NCBI GenBank assembly: GCA_021786575.1
Contig: JAJYMY010000002.1
Span: forward strand, 62,001 to 126,000
Length of the DNA stretch: 64,000 nucleotides
Direction of reading: 5' to 3'
From: an archaeon
GTDB taxonomy: Archaea > Thermoproteota > Nitrososphaeria > Nitrososphaerales > Gagatemarchaeaceae
Positions within the stretch are counted from its first letter, which is position 1. Each line of letters opens with the position of its first letter. The position numbers and the translations under genes are program-made. The notes beneath the pieces were generated by a model. The model saw only the letters and a list, made by a program, of their open reading frames with translations. It made no database searches and was not told where the DNA came from. Below are positions 1-8,244 of this stretch, piece after piece.

Positions 1-531
1 CTCTATGACCATTTCAAGCGGCCTTCCTCGAAGAAAGTGACGGTCCAGAACCCGAAGAGCCTCGATCACTCCATACTCAGAGACACTCTCCTGCCGTCCT
101 TGATGGATGTCCTTTCTCGAAATGTGAAGTCTGATTATCCCCAGCGGGTCTTCGAGATAGGCAGGACGTACACTAGGACGCACGACGGCGTCAAAGAATC
201 CTGGCATCTCGGCTGCCTAGTGGCCCATTCGCAGTCCACCTACACAGAGGGGAAGATGTACCTGGAAGCGGTCCTCAGGGTGGTGGCCGGGCTGGAGGCG
301 ACCACTCGGGCGACTGAGCACTGGGCATTCTCAGCCGGTAGGTGTGCGTCTATCACTGTAAAAGATGAAATGCTGGGATACATTGGGGAGTTGAAGCCTG
401 ACACCATAAGCGCCTTCCGGGTCGGGGTGCCTGTGTCGGGGTTCGAAATCGACCTGTCGAAGCTCTACGAATTGCTAAAACAGAGTGGGCCACCCTCCGG
501 TGCAGACGGCCTTCGTTCTAAAGCGCATTAG
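1..531 (+). CDS. pheT: Phenylalanyl-tRNA synthetase beta subunit, C-terminal part (5' truncated by window)
   Basis: This is the end of the beta subunit of the cytosolic alpha2beta2 enzyme that charges tRNA-Phe. The reading frame is open from base 1, so the gene starts before the window; a GTG at 37 is internal. The visible part carries the family's NPKSLDHSILRDTLLPSLM stretch followed by FEIGRTY, typical of the class II-like core of archaeal PheT, and ends at a TAG at 529-531. About 176 residues are visible. PheS would be expected upstream, outside the window. The call rests on motif recognition and I am confident. Confidence 0.9.
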   Translation, partial: LYDHFKRPSSKKVTVQNPKSLDHSILRDTLLPSLMDVLSRNVKSDYPQRVFEIGRTYTRTHDGVKESWHLGCLVAHSQSTYTEGKMYLEAVLRVVAGLEATTRATEHWAFSAGRCASITVKDEMLGYIGELKPDTISAFRVGVPVSGFEIDLSKLYELLKQSGPPSGADGLRSKAH

Positions 532-597
532 TAGCCTTGTGCATCTAACAACTCGCAAGCTAGGTGCCGTGGGTCGGATGTTCACTCACAATATCCC

Positions 598-1533
598 GTG
601 AACGAGCTCGAACAGGCAGGACCCGGGTGCGGTAGGTTATTCAGCCCCGACCAGTCAGCTCAGGTGTTGCCTCGCGGACAGAAAACTAACGACGGGTACA
701 GGAGGGCAAACGTCTCCCTGTGGGACGAGTGGGCGGAATTGCACAGGGGCTCCGCGATGTACGACTTGGTCGGGTTCAAGAAGGGGAGGACGTCTCTTAA
801 CGGTATAGAGCTCGACGAGGTCGGGGACGTAAGGGGGAAGACTCTCCTCCATCTTCAGTGCCACTTCGGCCTCGATACCCTCTCGTTCGCCAGGTTGGGC
901 GCGAAGGTGACCGGGGTGGACTTCTCTGACAGGGCCACTAGCCTCGCCTGCTCGGTTAGGTCAGAGGTCGGGATCAAAGAAAGCGATGCGAGGTTTGTCT
1001 GCTCCGACGTGTACGACTTGGAGGGGAAGCTGGACGGTCGCTTCGACATTGTTTACACCTCGTATGGAGTCCTGGCATGGCTCCGAGACCTCGACGAGTG
1101 GAGCAGGCTCGTCACCCGGTTCCTGAGTCCCAAGGGATTCTTCTACATGGTAGAGCTGCACCCCTTCCTGAATTGCTTCGATCAGGACTCTCCAGACCCT
1201 TCTCTCCTGAGGGTGAGATTCCCCTACTTTCCCGAGAGCGGCCGCCCCCTCAGAGTGAGGACACACGGCTCCTACGCCGATAGGACCGCCCACGTCAAAG
1301 AGCCGTTCAGCTACCAGTATGACCACCCTTTGTCGGAGGTAGTCAGCGCTCTCACGAAGCATGGGTTACGGGTCGAGTTCCTGCACGAATTCCCCTTCTG
1401 CTACCACCGGATCTTTCCCTGGCTCGTGCAGAAGAAGGGGGACAACAGGTGGGTCTTCCCGAGAAGGGTCCCGTCATTTCCTTTGTTGTTCTCCATCAAA
1501 GCGAGCCGTCCCCTGGGAAAGGGACGAACATGA
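598..1533 (+). CDS. Class I SAM-dependent methyltransferase
   Basis: This 311-residue protein has the Rossmann-type SAM-binding fold. Motif I is seen as LLHLQCHFGLDTLSFARLG (about residues 81-99) followed by an acidic strand end in VTGVDF, and a motif IV-like FDIVYTSYG near residue 149. The N-terminal YRRANVSLWDEWAELH is typical of small-molecule or unassigned methyltransferases of the Methyltransf_25 type. The substrate is unknown. The first 25 residues look unconserved, so the start may be the in-frame GTG at 664 or TTG at 667 rather than the GTG at 598. It follows pheT by 66 bp and nothing in the context points to a substrate. Confidence 0.75.
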   Translation: MNELEQAGPGCGRLFSPDQSAQVLPRGQKTNDGYRRANVSLWDEWAELHRGSAMYDLVGFKKGRTSLNGIELDEVGDVRGKTLLHLQCHFGLDTLSFARLGAKVTGVDFSDRATSLACSVRSEVGIKESDARFVCSDVYDLEGKLDGRFDIVYTSYGVLAWLRDLDEWSRLVTRFLSPKGFFYMVELHPFLNCFDQDSPDPSLLRVRFPYFPESGRPLRVRTHGSYADRTAHVKEPFSYQYDHPLSEVVSALTKHGLRVEFLHEFPFCYHRIFPWLVQKKGDNRWVFPRRVPSFPLLFSIKASRPLGKGRT

Positions 1534-2270
1534 TGGCCTATTGTTCCCTTACGAGCCTCGCGTCACTTCTTTGGTTCCGACCAACTTCCGAGTCCGTCGG
1601 TAGCCCAGTAGACCACTCGAATCAGACCGTCGACGTCGCCAATTGGTCCCAACTTGCAACCCCGAGCAGGCTTGGTTTCGCGTGGTAAACCCATCGAACC
1701 CAGGCGACCCCACGTTTGCCTTCAGTTCAGTTCAGGCTAGACGGACTTCGAGCTTCATGGGCATCCACGAAAGCTCTCCCTGAAGACTGAGTCTCCCTGC
1801 TCAGGGTCAAGGCCGCAGCACGCAACCTGCTTCCACTTGGCAGCCCGGCAAGAATGGTGATTCTCGCAGAAGGCGATACACTCCCCTTGAGGAGGCCCTG
1901 GCCAAGTTCGCGGTCTTCGACCGGCTCCTTACCATGGAGCTGGCTCCGTCGACAGCCCGAGGTAGCCGCACGGGCCCGACGCCTTCGGGGCAGGAACCGG
2001 TGTGATTATGGTTCCCAGCGAAAGCCCGAAGAATTCAGTGAACCGACCGAAGCCACGCTTATAAGCCGCAACCCGCTAAACTGACATTGACGGCTTTCAA
2101 AAGCGCGCCAAACGGCCACCTGCGAAGGCGGAGACGCTTTGATGAGCGGATGGTTTACCCAGGCGTGCGACAGACGGAAGCCGTTTGCCCGTTGAAGAGG
2201 CTCGGTGATGCACCCTGCTTTGAGCTGGGACATGATCCGTGCTCGTCAGAGACGGGCAACATTCACTAGG
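1534..2270. other. Gene-poor stretch with an orphan TATA-like box
   Basis: I see no coding frame with a recognisable domain in these 737 bases; short open frames on both strands have no family features. At 2057-2064 there is a good TATA-like palindrome (CTTATAAG), which predicts a transcript starting near 2085. That lies about 185 bp ahead of the TOPRIM gene, so the transcript either has a long leader or contains a small RNA or a very small ORF. I could not identify a C/D box pair or a tRNA fold in it. Confidence 0.4.
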
Positions 2271-2774
2271 ATGGTGAGAATTGTGAGTGGGAGGATCTAC
2301 GAAGACTTCGGGGTGTTTCTTTCTAGTTTTGTGCGCGACCTCAACGATAAGTCGGAAGAGGGGTGGTCTCTACTCGTGGAAGGACCCCGGGACTACGTGG
2401 CTCTCAAGGAGCTCGGCTACAGAGGACAGGTCTTTACAATCTCAGTCTTGGGGAGGGGTGGCTACGCCGCGCTCAGGGGAGTAACGAAGGTGGTTATCCT
2501 CACGGACTTGGATAGGGAGGGCACCCTCCTCGCCTCAAAGTATCTTAGGCTCCTTGCCCACGAAGGCATCAAGGCATCGTTGAGCGAACGGAGAAGGCTC
2601 AGGTCAGCGTCACGCGGGGTTTTCCTGCACATCGAAAACCTGAGCCGGTTCTCAGAGTCAAGCACGGCCCGTGTTGAGCCCGACGGCCCGCCGCGTGAGA
2701 TAGAGAACCTTCGGAAGGCCGGCCCACAAGAATACAGGCGGAGACGGACGCCAGGGGGGACGCTTCAGCCCTGA
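2271..2774 (+). CDS. Small TOPRIM-domain protein (RNase M5/primase-like)
   Basis: The protein of about 167 residues contains one TOPRIM domain: LLVEGPRDYVALKELG gives the catalytic-type glutamate, and VVILTDLDREG gives the DxD metal-binding pair. TOPRIM domains support nicking, nucleotidyl transfer or RNA cleavage with Mg2+ (primases, topoisomerases, RNase M5, OLD nucleases). Standalone archaeal versions are known but poorly characterised. I prefer the ATG at 2271 over one at 2205 because the extra 22 residues look like leader translation. The C-terminal ~50 residues are basic, Arg-rich and low in complexity. It lies directly upstream of dnaG, itself a TOPRIM enzyme, but dnaG has its own TATA box, so they may be separate units. 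Confidence 0.7.
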   Translation: MVRIVSGRIYEDFGVFLSSFVRDLNDKSEEGWSLLVEGPRDYVALKELGYRGQVFTISVLGRGGYAALRGVTKVVILTDLDREGTLLASKYLRLLAHEGIKASLSERRRLRSASRGVFLHIENLSRFSESSTARVEPDGPPREIENLRKAGPQEYRRRRTPGGTLQP

Positions 2775-2797
2775 CGACAGCACCAGAAAACACGAAG

Positions 2798-2849
2798 TTT
2801 ATATCCCTGACAAATTCGGTGGGAACCAATTAACGATTAACACCGTTAA
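2798..2849 (+). promoter_or_regulatory. dnaG promoter and leader inverted repeat
   Basis: A TATA box (TTTATA, 2798-2803) predicts transcription from about 2825-2830 and a leader of roughly 60 nt before the TTG start at 2887. The leader opens with an inverted repeat, TTAACG (2830-2835) and CGTTAA (2844-2849), separated by 8 bases. It could be a small hairpin or an operator. A purine-rich GGAGAG at about 2874-2879 serves as ribosome binding site. The repeat's role is inference. Confidence 0.45.
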
Positions 2850-2886
2850 GGACGAGTGAAACAGAAATTGATCGGAGAGAAAGAAA

Positions 2887-4059
2887 TTGCCAGATTCAGG
2901 TATAGTAAAGTATCTAGTCAGACTGAGATTTGAAGTAGACGGGGTCGTTGAAAGGGCTGATGTGATCGGGGCGATCTTCGGCCAGACCGAGGGTCTATTC
3001 GGGCCTGAGATGAATCTGAACGAGCTTCAGAAGAGTTGGAAGGTCGGCAGGATAGAGATCAACCTCGAGTCGAAGAACGACCGGACGAGGGGCGAGGTCA
3101 TCATACCGATGTCCACTGACATAGGTACTGCTGCTCTTATCGCCGCAGCAGTCGAGAGCGTGGATAAGGTCGGACCTTGCAGCGCCCGATTCAGCGTGGG
3201 AAACATCGAGGACGTGAGGGCTGTGAAGCGCAAGCAGATTGTCGACAGGGCGAAGCTGATTGTACGGGATTGGAGTTCCAAGACCTCAAGCGAAGGGGAG
3301 AACCTCCTCAAGGACGTCACCGAGTCTACTAAGAGAGCCAAAGTAATCAACTACGGTCTTGAAAACCTTCCGGCGGGTCCTGGAGTCTACTCCTCAGAAT
3401 TGGTCTATCTGGTCGAAGGGAGAGCCGATGTGGTCCTATTCCTGAGGGCCGGCATCGAAAATGTGGTCGCGCTAGAAGGAACGAGCATCCCCGATTCGAT
3501 AATAGAGCTTGGCAAGAAGAAGAAACTCATAGCTGTTTTGGACGGCGACAGGGGAGGAGAGCTCATCGAGAAGGAGCTCAACCAAGTGATGCATGTAGAG
3601 AAGGTTATACACGCGCCTCAGGGGAAGGAAGTCGAAGACCTAACCCCGATAGACGTGATTAACTTGCTGAAGGCGGAGAAGGTCGACGTAGCGCAGCTGA
3701 GCTCGAAAAGGCAGAAGCCAGTCGACAGCGCTCCTCCGCGCCAGCAAGACGAAGCGGACGAGCCCGTAGTCGCAAAGACTAGGGAACTATACCCTAACCT
3801 CAACGGCACGCTAGAGGCAATACTGCTCGACCAGGGATTACAGGAAGTTGGAAGGTTTCCCATCAGTGAGTTGGTCCAGAAGATGGAGGGCAGCAACGGG
3901 GCGCTTTACCTGATATTCGATGGGATAGTGACCCAAAGGCTGGTCGAGTCTGCGGCGCGGGTAGGGGTCAAAGGGATTATCGGACATCGGACAGGTGAGC
4001 TCGGTCGTGTCCCCGAGGACGTAAGGATTGGGACTTTCAGAGACCTTGGGCTCGAGTAG
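2887..4059 (+). CDS. dnaG: Archaeal DnaG primase-like protein
   Basis: 390 residues, the usual length for archaeal DnaG. The family N-terminal region (1-165) is followed by a central TOPRIM domain with the catalytic EGRAD at about 177-181 and DGDRGG at 219-224. In bacteria DnaG makes replication primers; archaeal DnaG is associated with the RNA exosome as a poly(A)-binding subunit and retains primase activity in vitro. Start: TTG at 2887, giving the conserved GIVKYLVRL onset and preceded by GGAGAG. It is 9 bp from pelota, so DNA/RNA quality-control genes are co-transcribed. Confidence 0.93.
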   Translation: MPDSGIVKYLVRLRFEVDGVVERADVIGAIFGQTEGLFGPEMNLNELQKSWKVGRIEINLESKNDRTRGEVIIPMSTDIGTAALIAAAVESVDKVGPCSARFSVGNIEDVRAVKRKQIVDRAKLIVRDWSSKTSSEGENLLKDVTESTKRAKVINYGLENLPAGPGVYSSELVYLVEGRADVVLFLRAGIENVVALEGTSIPDSIIELGKKKKLIAVLDGDRGGELIEKELNQVMHVEKVIHAPQGKEVEDLTPIDVINLLKAEKVDVAQLSSKRQKPVDSAPPRQQDEADEPVVAKTRELYPNLNGTLEAILLDQGLQEVGRFPISELVQKMEGSNGALYLIFDGIVTQRLVESAARVGVKGIIGHRTGELGRVPEDVRIGTFRDLGLE

Positions 4060-4068
4060 CCTGGTCCG

Positions 4069-5124
4069 TTGAAAGTCAACGACTTCAATCCCAAGCACGG
4101 TTACTGTTCACTTACGATAGAGTCAGCTGAGGATCTCTGGACCCTTAGAAGGCTTATCGGTAAAGGGGACGTGGTGGTCACGAGGGGATCGAGGGTGGTT
4201 AAGAGAGAAGAGGAGTATTCCAGGCCGGACAAGGGTGAGCGCATCAAAGTAACAATGGCTCTCACGGTGGAGGAGGTGCACCTGGACAGCAGCATCGAGA
4301 GGATCCGGGTCAAAGGGACCATCATAGAAGCCAGCGACGAAAGCGTGACGAAGGCAGGTTCGCATTCAGTCACCCTGTCTTTGGGTCACTCCATGACGCT
4401 CAGAAAGAGCCACTGGTCGCAACTCGATATCCAACTCGTCCGCGCATCTGGGCCGTCGTCTTCTAGGTTCGTCTTGGTGGCCGTCGACAGACGCGAGGCT
4501 GGAATAGGCCTACTCAGTGGTTCTCATCTCTCGGTCGTCACTACCATCGAATCAGGCCTGGGAGGTAAGCAGGGCGAGGAGCGCAGCCCAGGTCCCTTCC
4601 TCTCCAAGGTGGCTGAGACCGTCTCCCAACTGGTCCAACACGGGGACACTGTGGTCGTGACCGGGCCCGGTAACTTCAAGAACTCGGTGGCTAACCAGAT
4701 CAAGGACGCTCTGAAGTCCGAGAAGGTCAGCGTGGTAGATGGTCCCGACCTGACTGGAGGGGACGGCATTCGTGCGATAATCAAATCCCCCTCCTTCCAG
4801 GCCCTGGCCAAGGGGTCAGTGACCGTCGAGATGCAGCAACTTGTAGGCGAGATTGTGAAAAGGATTTCCATCGGGGACCCAAAGGTTGCCTACGCGCTCC
4901 CGAGAGTGGCAGAAGCCGCCAACGCAGGAGCTGTGGAAGCGTGCGCGGTCTCTGACGACGTCTTCTCGCTCGGAGTAGACGAGTCCCGTCTGGTCGGTAC
5001 GCTGAACGAAATCGAGGCGAAAGGCGGGAAGGTGTTTCTTGCCGACTCCTCGATGGAGTTCGGCAAGCAGGTATCTTCTTTCGGGGGCATCGCTGCCCTC
5101 CTCAGATACGCTCTCAGATCTTGA
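4069..5124 (+). CDS. pelA: Pelota (aPelota/Dom34), ribosome rescue factor
   Basis: 351 residues, full length for archaeal Pelota, which enters the A site of stalled ribosomes with aEF1A and, with ABCE1, splits them. The N-terminal Sm-like domain is seen (DLWTLRRLIGKGDVV and the basic RVVKREEEY segment), followed by eRF1-like central and C-terminal domains (VTGPGNFKN in the centre; FGGIAALLRYALR at the end). As expected for Pelota it lacks a GGQ loop. Start TTG at 4069, 9 bp after dnaG. Its 3' end overlaps the convergent membrane-protein gene by 11 bp. Confidence 0.93.
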   Translation: MKVNDFNPKHGYCSLTIESAEDLWTLRRLIGKGDVVVTRGSRVVKREEEYSRPDKGERIKVTMALTVEEVHLDSSIERIRVKGTIIEASDESVTKAGSHSVTLSLGHSMTLRKSHWSQLDIQLVRASGPSSSRFVLVAVDRREAGIGLLSGSHLSVVTTIESGLGGKQGEERSPGPFLSKVAETVSQLVQHGDTVVVTGPGNFKNSVANQIKDALKSEKVSVVDGPDLTGGDGIRAIIKSPSFQALAKGSVTVEMQQLVGEIVKRISIGDPKVAYALPRVAEAANAGAVEACAVSDDVFSLGVDESRLVGTLNEIEAKGGKVFLADSSMEFGKQVSSFGGIAALLRYALRS

Positions 5125-5380
5125 CGAGCCACGGGACCACGAACTCAGAGATTATCGCAAGTGCGATTCCCCCTTTGATCAGATCCTTCCCCAGCCTCTG
5201 AGCGACGTGGGAGTAATATAGAAGGATGCCAACCACGAGGAGGGAGACATAGGCGATCCTCATCAGGTCTATCGCCGTGGTGTCTACGATTGAAAGAAGA
5301 AAAGTCATAGAAGAAGTGAACTGCTGAGCAAACTGTTGGATTTGGGCTTCGACTCCACCAGTGGGCTGCGCGCTCGACAT
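5114..5380 (-). CDS. Small two-helix membrane protein of unknown function
   Basis: 88 residues: a polar, Gln-rich N-terminus (about 1-22), then two hydrophobic segments (about 40-57 and 70-86) separated by a short basic loop (HVAQRLGKDLIKG). This suggests a small inner-membrane protein with both ends on the same side. I do not recognise a family; it resembles short conserved archaeal hypotheticals. It is convergent with pelota (11 bp overlap). No function is proposed. Confidence 0.6.
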   Translation of the reverse strand: MSSAQPTGGVEAQIQQFAQQFTSSMTFLLSIVDTTAIDLMRIAYVSLLVVGILLYYSHVAQRLGKDLIKGGIALAIISEFVVPWLVKI

Positions 5381-5461
5381 CGGAGGACTATCTGAGAATC
5401 GTATTTAACGCGCCACCCTTCACCGCACCCAGGCGGCAAACTGCCGCCCTCTTACTAGCTA

Positions 5462-6742
5462 TTAGCCGAACATGTACACATAGAAGTAAGGTCCCACGAT
5501 TATTGCAAGAAGAAAGAGAAGCACTACCATCGTCGCCGCCATGGTAATTCTCATGGTGCCTGCCTCTGACAGGCGGCCTCTCCCTAGCGCCTCGACTCCG
5601 ACCCCGAAAGCCTGGCCGCCATCAAGTGGGAAGATTGGAAGGGAGTTGAAAATGGCGAGGTTGAAGTTGAGGAAGAACAACCAGTAGAGCACGTTAGCTA
5701 ATGGGACTAGTGCGCCTCCCAAAGGAGAGGTGTAGAACACCGAGTCCGAGTTTGAGAACGGCACCGCTTGCTGGCAGTTTCCTATGTTGAGCGTCGGGAT
5801 GCACCCGATGTAAAGGAGGGGGTCGCCGAAGAGGTCTGTGTACGTGGATACGGCAGAGCGGAGGCCCCCCTCCGAGATTGAGTTTACCCCAATGTAGGGG
5901 TAGCTTGCAAGCGTCTTGTTCGTACTCGTGTCAATGATTTCCTGGCAGCAGACGAGCTTTATGTTATTGATTTCGATGGTCTGTCCATCCCTGTAGACAG
6001 TGAAGTTGATCGACTGCCCTGCACTAAGGCTTGTGTTCGGGCCGAGTACCGTGTCGAGGTTGGTTATCGGTTTCCCGTCGACGGCGGTAACTATGTCTCC
6101 TGGGTGAACACCGCTCTCGTAGGCAGGCGTTCCTTGACCCACTCCTGTAATCCCAGCGCCGCGGGCCAGGGGGGACATGGTACTCACAATCCCCACGAGC
6201 AGCAGCAGGCAGAGAACCGCTAGGACTAGGTTTGTACCGGCTCCCGCCGCGAGGACCCTGGCCGAGTGCCTCTTCGGCACTTGCTTGATTGCTGACTCTT
6301 CGATGTCAACAAAGGCGCCAATAGGTATGACGAAGAAGAGCAAAATTAACCCCGAATTCTTCACGGGGATGCCTAGACTGCGGGCTATGACCCCGTGGGC
6401 GCCCTCATGTACGACCATCCCTATGACCAAGGCAATCCACCCGTACAGGATTGGGATGTACGGGTTCAGCCCAGGTATCCCAAGGTTGACCAGAGGACCG
6501 AGGCTCACGATGCCTTGGGCTATCTGCGGTCCTCTAGATGAAATCAGCCCCCTGAAGACGCTAATGAAGATGAAGAACGCCACAGACGCCGAGACAGGCA
6601 TGAGGTAGAGCAGTACCCAGCTCAGAGGCTTTGAAATGCGACTACGCCCCATCCTGTCCATAGCGGAGAGAAAACTCTTGGTCCTGAGCATCAGGATAAT
6701 CCCATAGTGCAACTCGAACCTCTTGAACCCCTCCTGCGCCAT
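5462..6742 (-). CDS. Site-2-protease family (M50) membrane metalloprotease with PDZ domain
   Basis: 426 residues with several transmembrane segments. The zinc-binding HExxH is HEGAH at about 112-116 inside a hydrophobic helix, and the third-ligand motif FPLDGGQAF lies near residue 370. A PDZ-like segment (GTPAYESGVHPGDIVTAVDG) sits between them. S2P enzymes cut membrane-anchored regulators inside the bilayer; the PDZ domain gates access. The substrate is unknown. Start ATG at 6742; the gene is divergent from the tRNA-thiolation gene with about 70 bp between starts. Confidence 0.88.
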   Translation of the reverse strand: MAQEGFKRFELHYGIILMLRTKSFLSAMDRMGRSRISKPLSWVLLYLMPVSASVAFFIFISVFRGLISSRGPQIAQGIVSLGPLVNLGIPGLNPYIPILYGWIALVIGMVVHEGAHGVIARSLGIPVKNSGLILLFFVIPIGAFVDIEESAIKQVPKRHSARVLAAGAGTNLVLAVLCLLLLVGIVSTMSPLARGAGITGVGQGTPAYESGVHPGDIVTAVDGKPITNLDTVLGPNTSLSAGQSINFTVYRDGQTIEINNIKLVCCQEIIDTSTNKTLASYPYIGVNSISEGGLRSAVSTYTDLFGDPLLYIGCIPTLNIGNCQQAVPFSNSDSVFYTSPLGGALVPLANVLYWLFFLNFNLAIFNSLPIFPLDGGQAFGVGVEALGRGRLSEAGTMRITMAATMVVLLFLLAIIVGPYFYVYMFG

Positions 6743-6815
6743 CTCAAACGGCGCCGAAGGCGCTCTCGCTTTAAGCGTTGATAGCTTAAATCGAAGTCAC
6801 CCCGGTTCCAGTCGA

Positions 6816-7745
6816 ATGGGCGAGTGTTCGCGCTGCGGAGGGAGGCCTTTCTACTCAAGGCGCTACTCCGGCGAGGTCCTCTGTGTCACATGCTTCAACG
6901 ACTCCATCGTGGAGAAGACCCGCAGGACTATCTCGAAATATGCGATGATAAGGTCGCGGGAGAGGGTCGCTGTCGCTGTATCTGGTGGAAAGGACAGCCT
7001 TTCGCTGCTCAAGGTGCTTGTAGGCCTCTACACGCCAAACAGGAATAGCATGGTGGCTGTCTCCGTGGACGAGGGGGTGGCAGGATACAGGGACGAGGCC
7101 ATCTCTCACGCCCGTCAGCTTGCGAGGGAGCTCAACATCGAACACTTCGTAATTTCATACAAGGAGATGTTCGGGTTCTCGCTGGACGAAGCGCTTGATT
7201 GGGAAGGACGCGAATCGTCCTCCTGCAGTTTTTGTGGGGTCTTCAGGCGAAGGGCCATCGACGAGGCTGCGCTCAGAGTGGGCGCCTCGGTGGTGGCTAC
7301 GGCCCACAACCTCGACGACTTCATCCAGACGTTCATGATGAACCTCATGCACGGAGACGTCACTCGACTCGGATGGCTCGACCCGAACCACTCGGACGGC
7401 TCCTTTCCTATAAGGCGGATCAAACCTTTCATGGAACTGTACGAGGAGGAGGTGGCTCTCTACGCTCACCAGGTAGGAGTTCCACCGCAGAGCGTGAGTT
7501 GCCCCTACATGCACGAAGGGCTCAGGAGTGAGGTCAGGGACTACCTCAACATGATGGAGGCGAACCACCCTGGGCTCAAGAATGTCCTGCTGGCCAGCGG
7601 GCTCGACGTGATCTCTAGGTATTCAGGCTCTGGTGAGAGGCACTCTGTCCCCTGTACGCAGTGTGGTAAGCCCTCATCCAGCGGTCTTTGCGGTGTGTGC
7701 AGGATGAAGTCGGCCGTGGAGGAACACGTTAAAAGCCGGGTCTAA
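6816..7745 (+). CDS. tRNA 2-thiolation protein, TtuA/Ncs6 (CTU1) family
   Basis: 309 residues. Two zinc-binding Cys clusters flank the catalytic core: N-terminal Cys 4, 7, 23, 26 (CSRCGG and CVTC) and C-terminal CTQCG/CGVC. The PP-loop SGGKDS at 56-61 binds ATP to adenylate the target uridine, and CSFCG plus a later Cys provide the Fe-S/catalytic cysteines of this family. It thiolates U34 (Ncs6 type) or U54 (TtuA type); I cannot separate these by eye. I start at ATG 6816, 31 codons inside the longest frame, because a TATA-like CTTAAAT (6785-6791) lies about 28 bp upstream and the Cys cluster begins there. Confidence 0.87.
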   Translation: MGECSRCGGRPFYSRRYSGEVLCVTCFNDSIVEKTRRTISKYAMIRSRERVAVAVSGGKDSLSLLKVLVGLYTPNRNSMVAVSVDEGVAGYRDEAISHARQLARELNIEHFVISYKEMFGFSLDEALDWEGRESSSCSFCGVFRRRAIDEAALRVGASVVATAHNLDDFIQTFMMNLMHGDVTRLGWLDPNHSDGSFPIRRIKPFMELYEEEVALYAHQVGVPPQSVSCPYMHEGLRSEVRDYLNMMEANHPGLKNVLLASGLDVISRYSGSGERHSVPCTQCGKPSSSGLCGVCRMKSAVEEHVKSRV

Positions 7746-7758
7746 CCCACTGCGTTCG

Positions 7759-8078
7759 GCGGTGGGTAGGGCCGGGATGGTAGCCGTATCCCAGAGTGCT
7801 GAAACCGGCTTCACGCAGAGGCCAGCAACCTCCGGGTAAATCCATCTTCCTCGTCACCCGCGCCGGGCAGGGAAGACGAACTCACGCCGGGGTGGGCGGT
7901 CATGAGGGGCAGCCCTCTCGAAGGAGAGGGCCTGACTCTTGATTGCCGAACCGGGCGAGGTCCGGGAGGGAGCAGCCCTATGGCGACGTGGCCACGCTGC
8001 CTCGTCTACGTGGGGGATTCCCAGTCCGGTGAGATGGGGGCGGAGAGCGGTGGAGAACTCCGGATGAGCTACCGCCGC
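7759..8078 (+). ncRNA. Signal recognition particle 7S RNA
   Basis: The SRP54-binding helix 8 is plain at 7945-7984: the asymmetric loop AGGTCCGGGAGGGAGCAGCC matches the universal SRP RNA signature, closed by GCCGAACCGGGC upstream and TATGGC downstream. A helix-6-like hairpin (GCCCTCTC...GAGAGGGC, about 7911-7933) lies upstream. The ends pair as archaeal helix 1: GCGG and GGTAG at 7759-7769 with CTACC and CCGC at 8069-8078. A TATA-like GTTAAAAG at 7728-7734 inside the preceding gene predicts a 5' end near 7756-7760. Length about 320 nt fits archaeal 7S RNA. The ends are inferred to within a few bases. Confidence 0.9.
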
Positions 8079-8083
8079 TCAAG

Positions 8084-8090
8084 CTTTTAT
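8084..8090 (+). promoter_or_regulatory. TATA box of tRNA-Ser
   Basis: TTTTATC lies about 30 bp upstream of the mature 5' end at 8117, the usual distance for archaeal tRNA promoters. It starts six bases after the inferred SRP RNA 3' end. Confidence 0.55.
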
Positions 8091-8131
8091 CGGCCAGGAT
8101 TCGGCTTGCTCCCCGCGCAGGGGTAGCCTAG

Positions 8132-8147
8132 AGTCCAAGACGGGGAG
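8132..8147 (+). other. tRNA-Ser intron 1 (D-loop, 15/16), 16 nt
   Basis: Removal restores the D-stem GCCT/AGGC and an A14-G15...GG D-loop. The fold is a relaxed bulge-helix-bulge: inner helix GTC (8133-8135) with GAC (8139-8141), central pairs CCT (8127-8129) with GGG (8142-8144). The fourth central pair is missing and the second bulge is four bases. A TAG/GAG near-repeat lets the cut slide by up to two bases; this placement fits the fold best. Confidence 0.75.
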
Positions 8148-8162
8148 CCTGGTAAGGCGCAG

Positions 8163-8176
8163 CCACGCGGGCGCAA
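8163..8176 (+). other. tRNA-Ser intron 2 (anticodon stem, 29/30), 14 nt
   Basis: Removal joins CAG to GC and makes a perfect anticodon stem with GCCTG. The junctions form a clear bulge-helix-bulge: outer helix TAAG (8153-8156) with CTTG (8178-8181), central helix GCGC (8157-8160) with GCGC (8171-8174), bulges AG^C (8161-8163) and AA^G (8175-8177). The intron itself can form only a minimal closing loop. Confidence 0.85.
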
Positions 8177-8218
8177 GCTTGCTAAGCCTGTGTCTCTAAC
8201 GGGACTCGTGGGTTCGAA

Positions 8219-8244
8219 ACCCGCCTGACAAGGACGGGCGAAAG
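8219..8244 (+). other. tRNA-Ser intron 3 (T-loop, 59/60), 26 nt
   Basis: Canonical bulge-helix-bulge: outer helix is the T-stem GTGGG/CCCAC, central helix TTCG (8213-8216) with CGAA (8239-8242), inner helix CCCG (8220-8223) with CGGG (8235-8238), bulges AA^A (8217-8219) and AG^T (8243-8245). Excision yields the standard seven-base T-loop TTCGAAT. Confidence 0.9.

Noticed and set aside
2087-2269. 60-codon frame after the orphan TATA box as a leaderless small protein
   Set aside because: Composition is erratic with no conserved feature; kept only as a possibility in the gap description.
7902-8126. Small ORF across the SRP RNA
   Set aside because: The bases are explained by SRP RNA structure, including helix 8; the ORF has no protein features.
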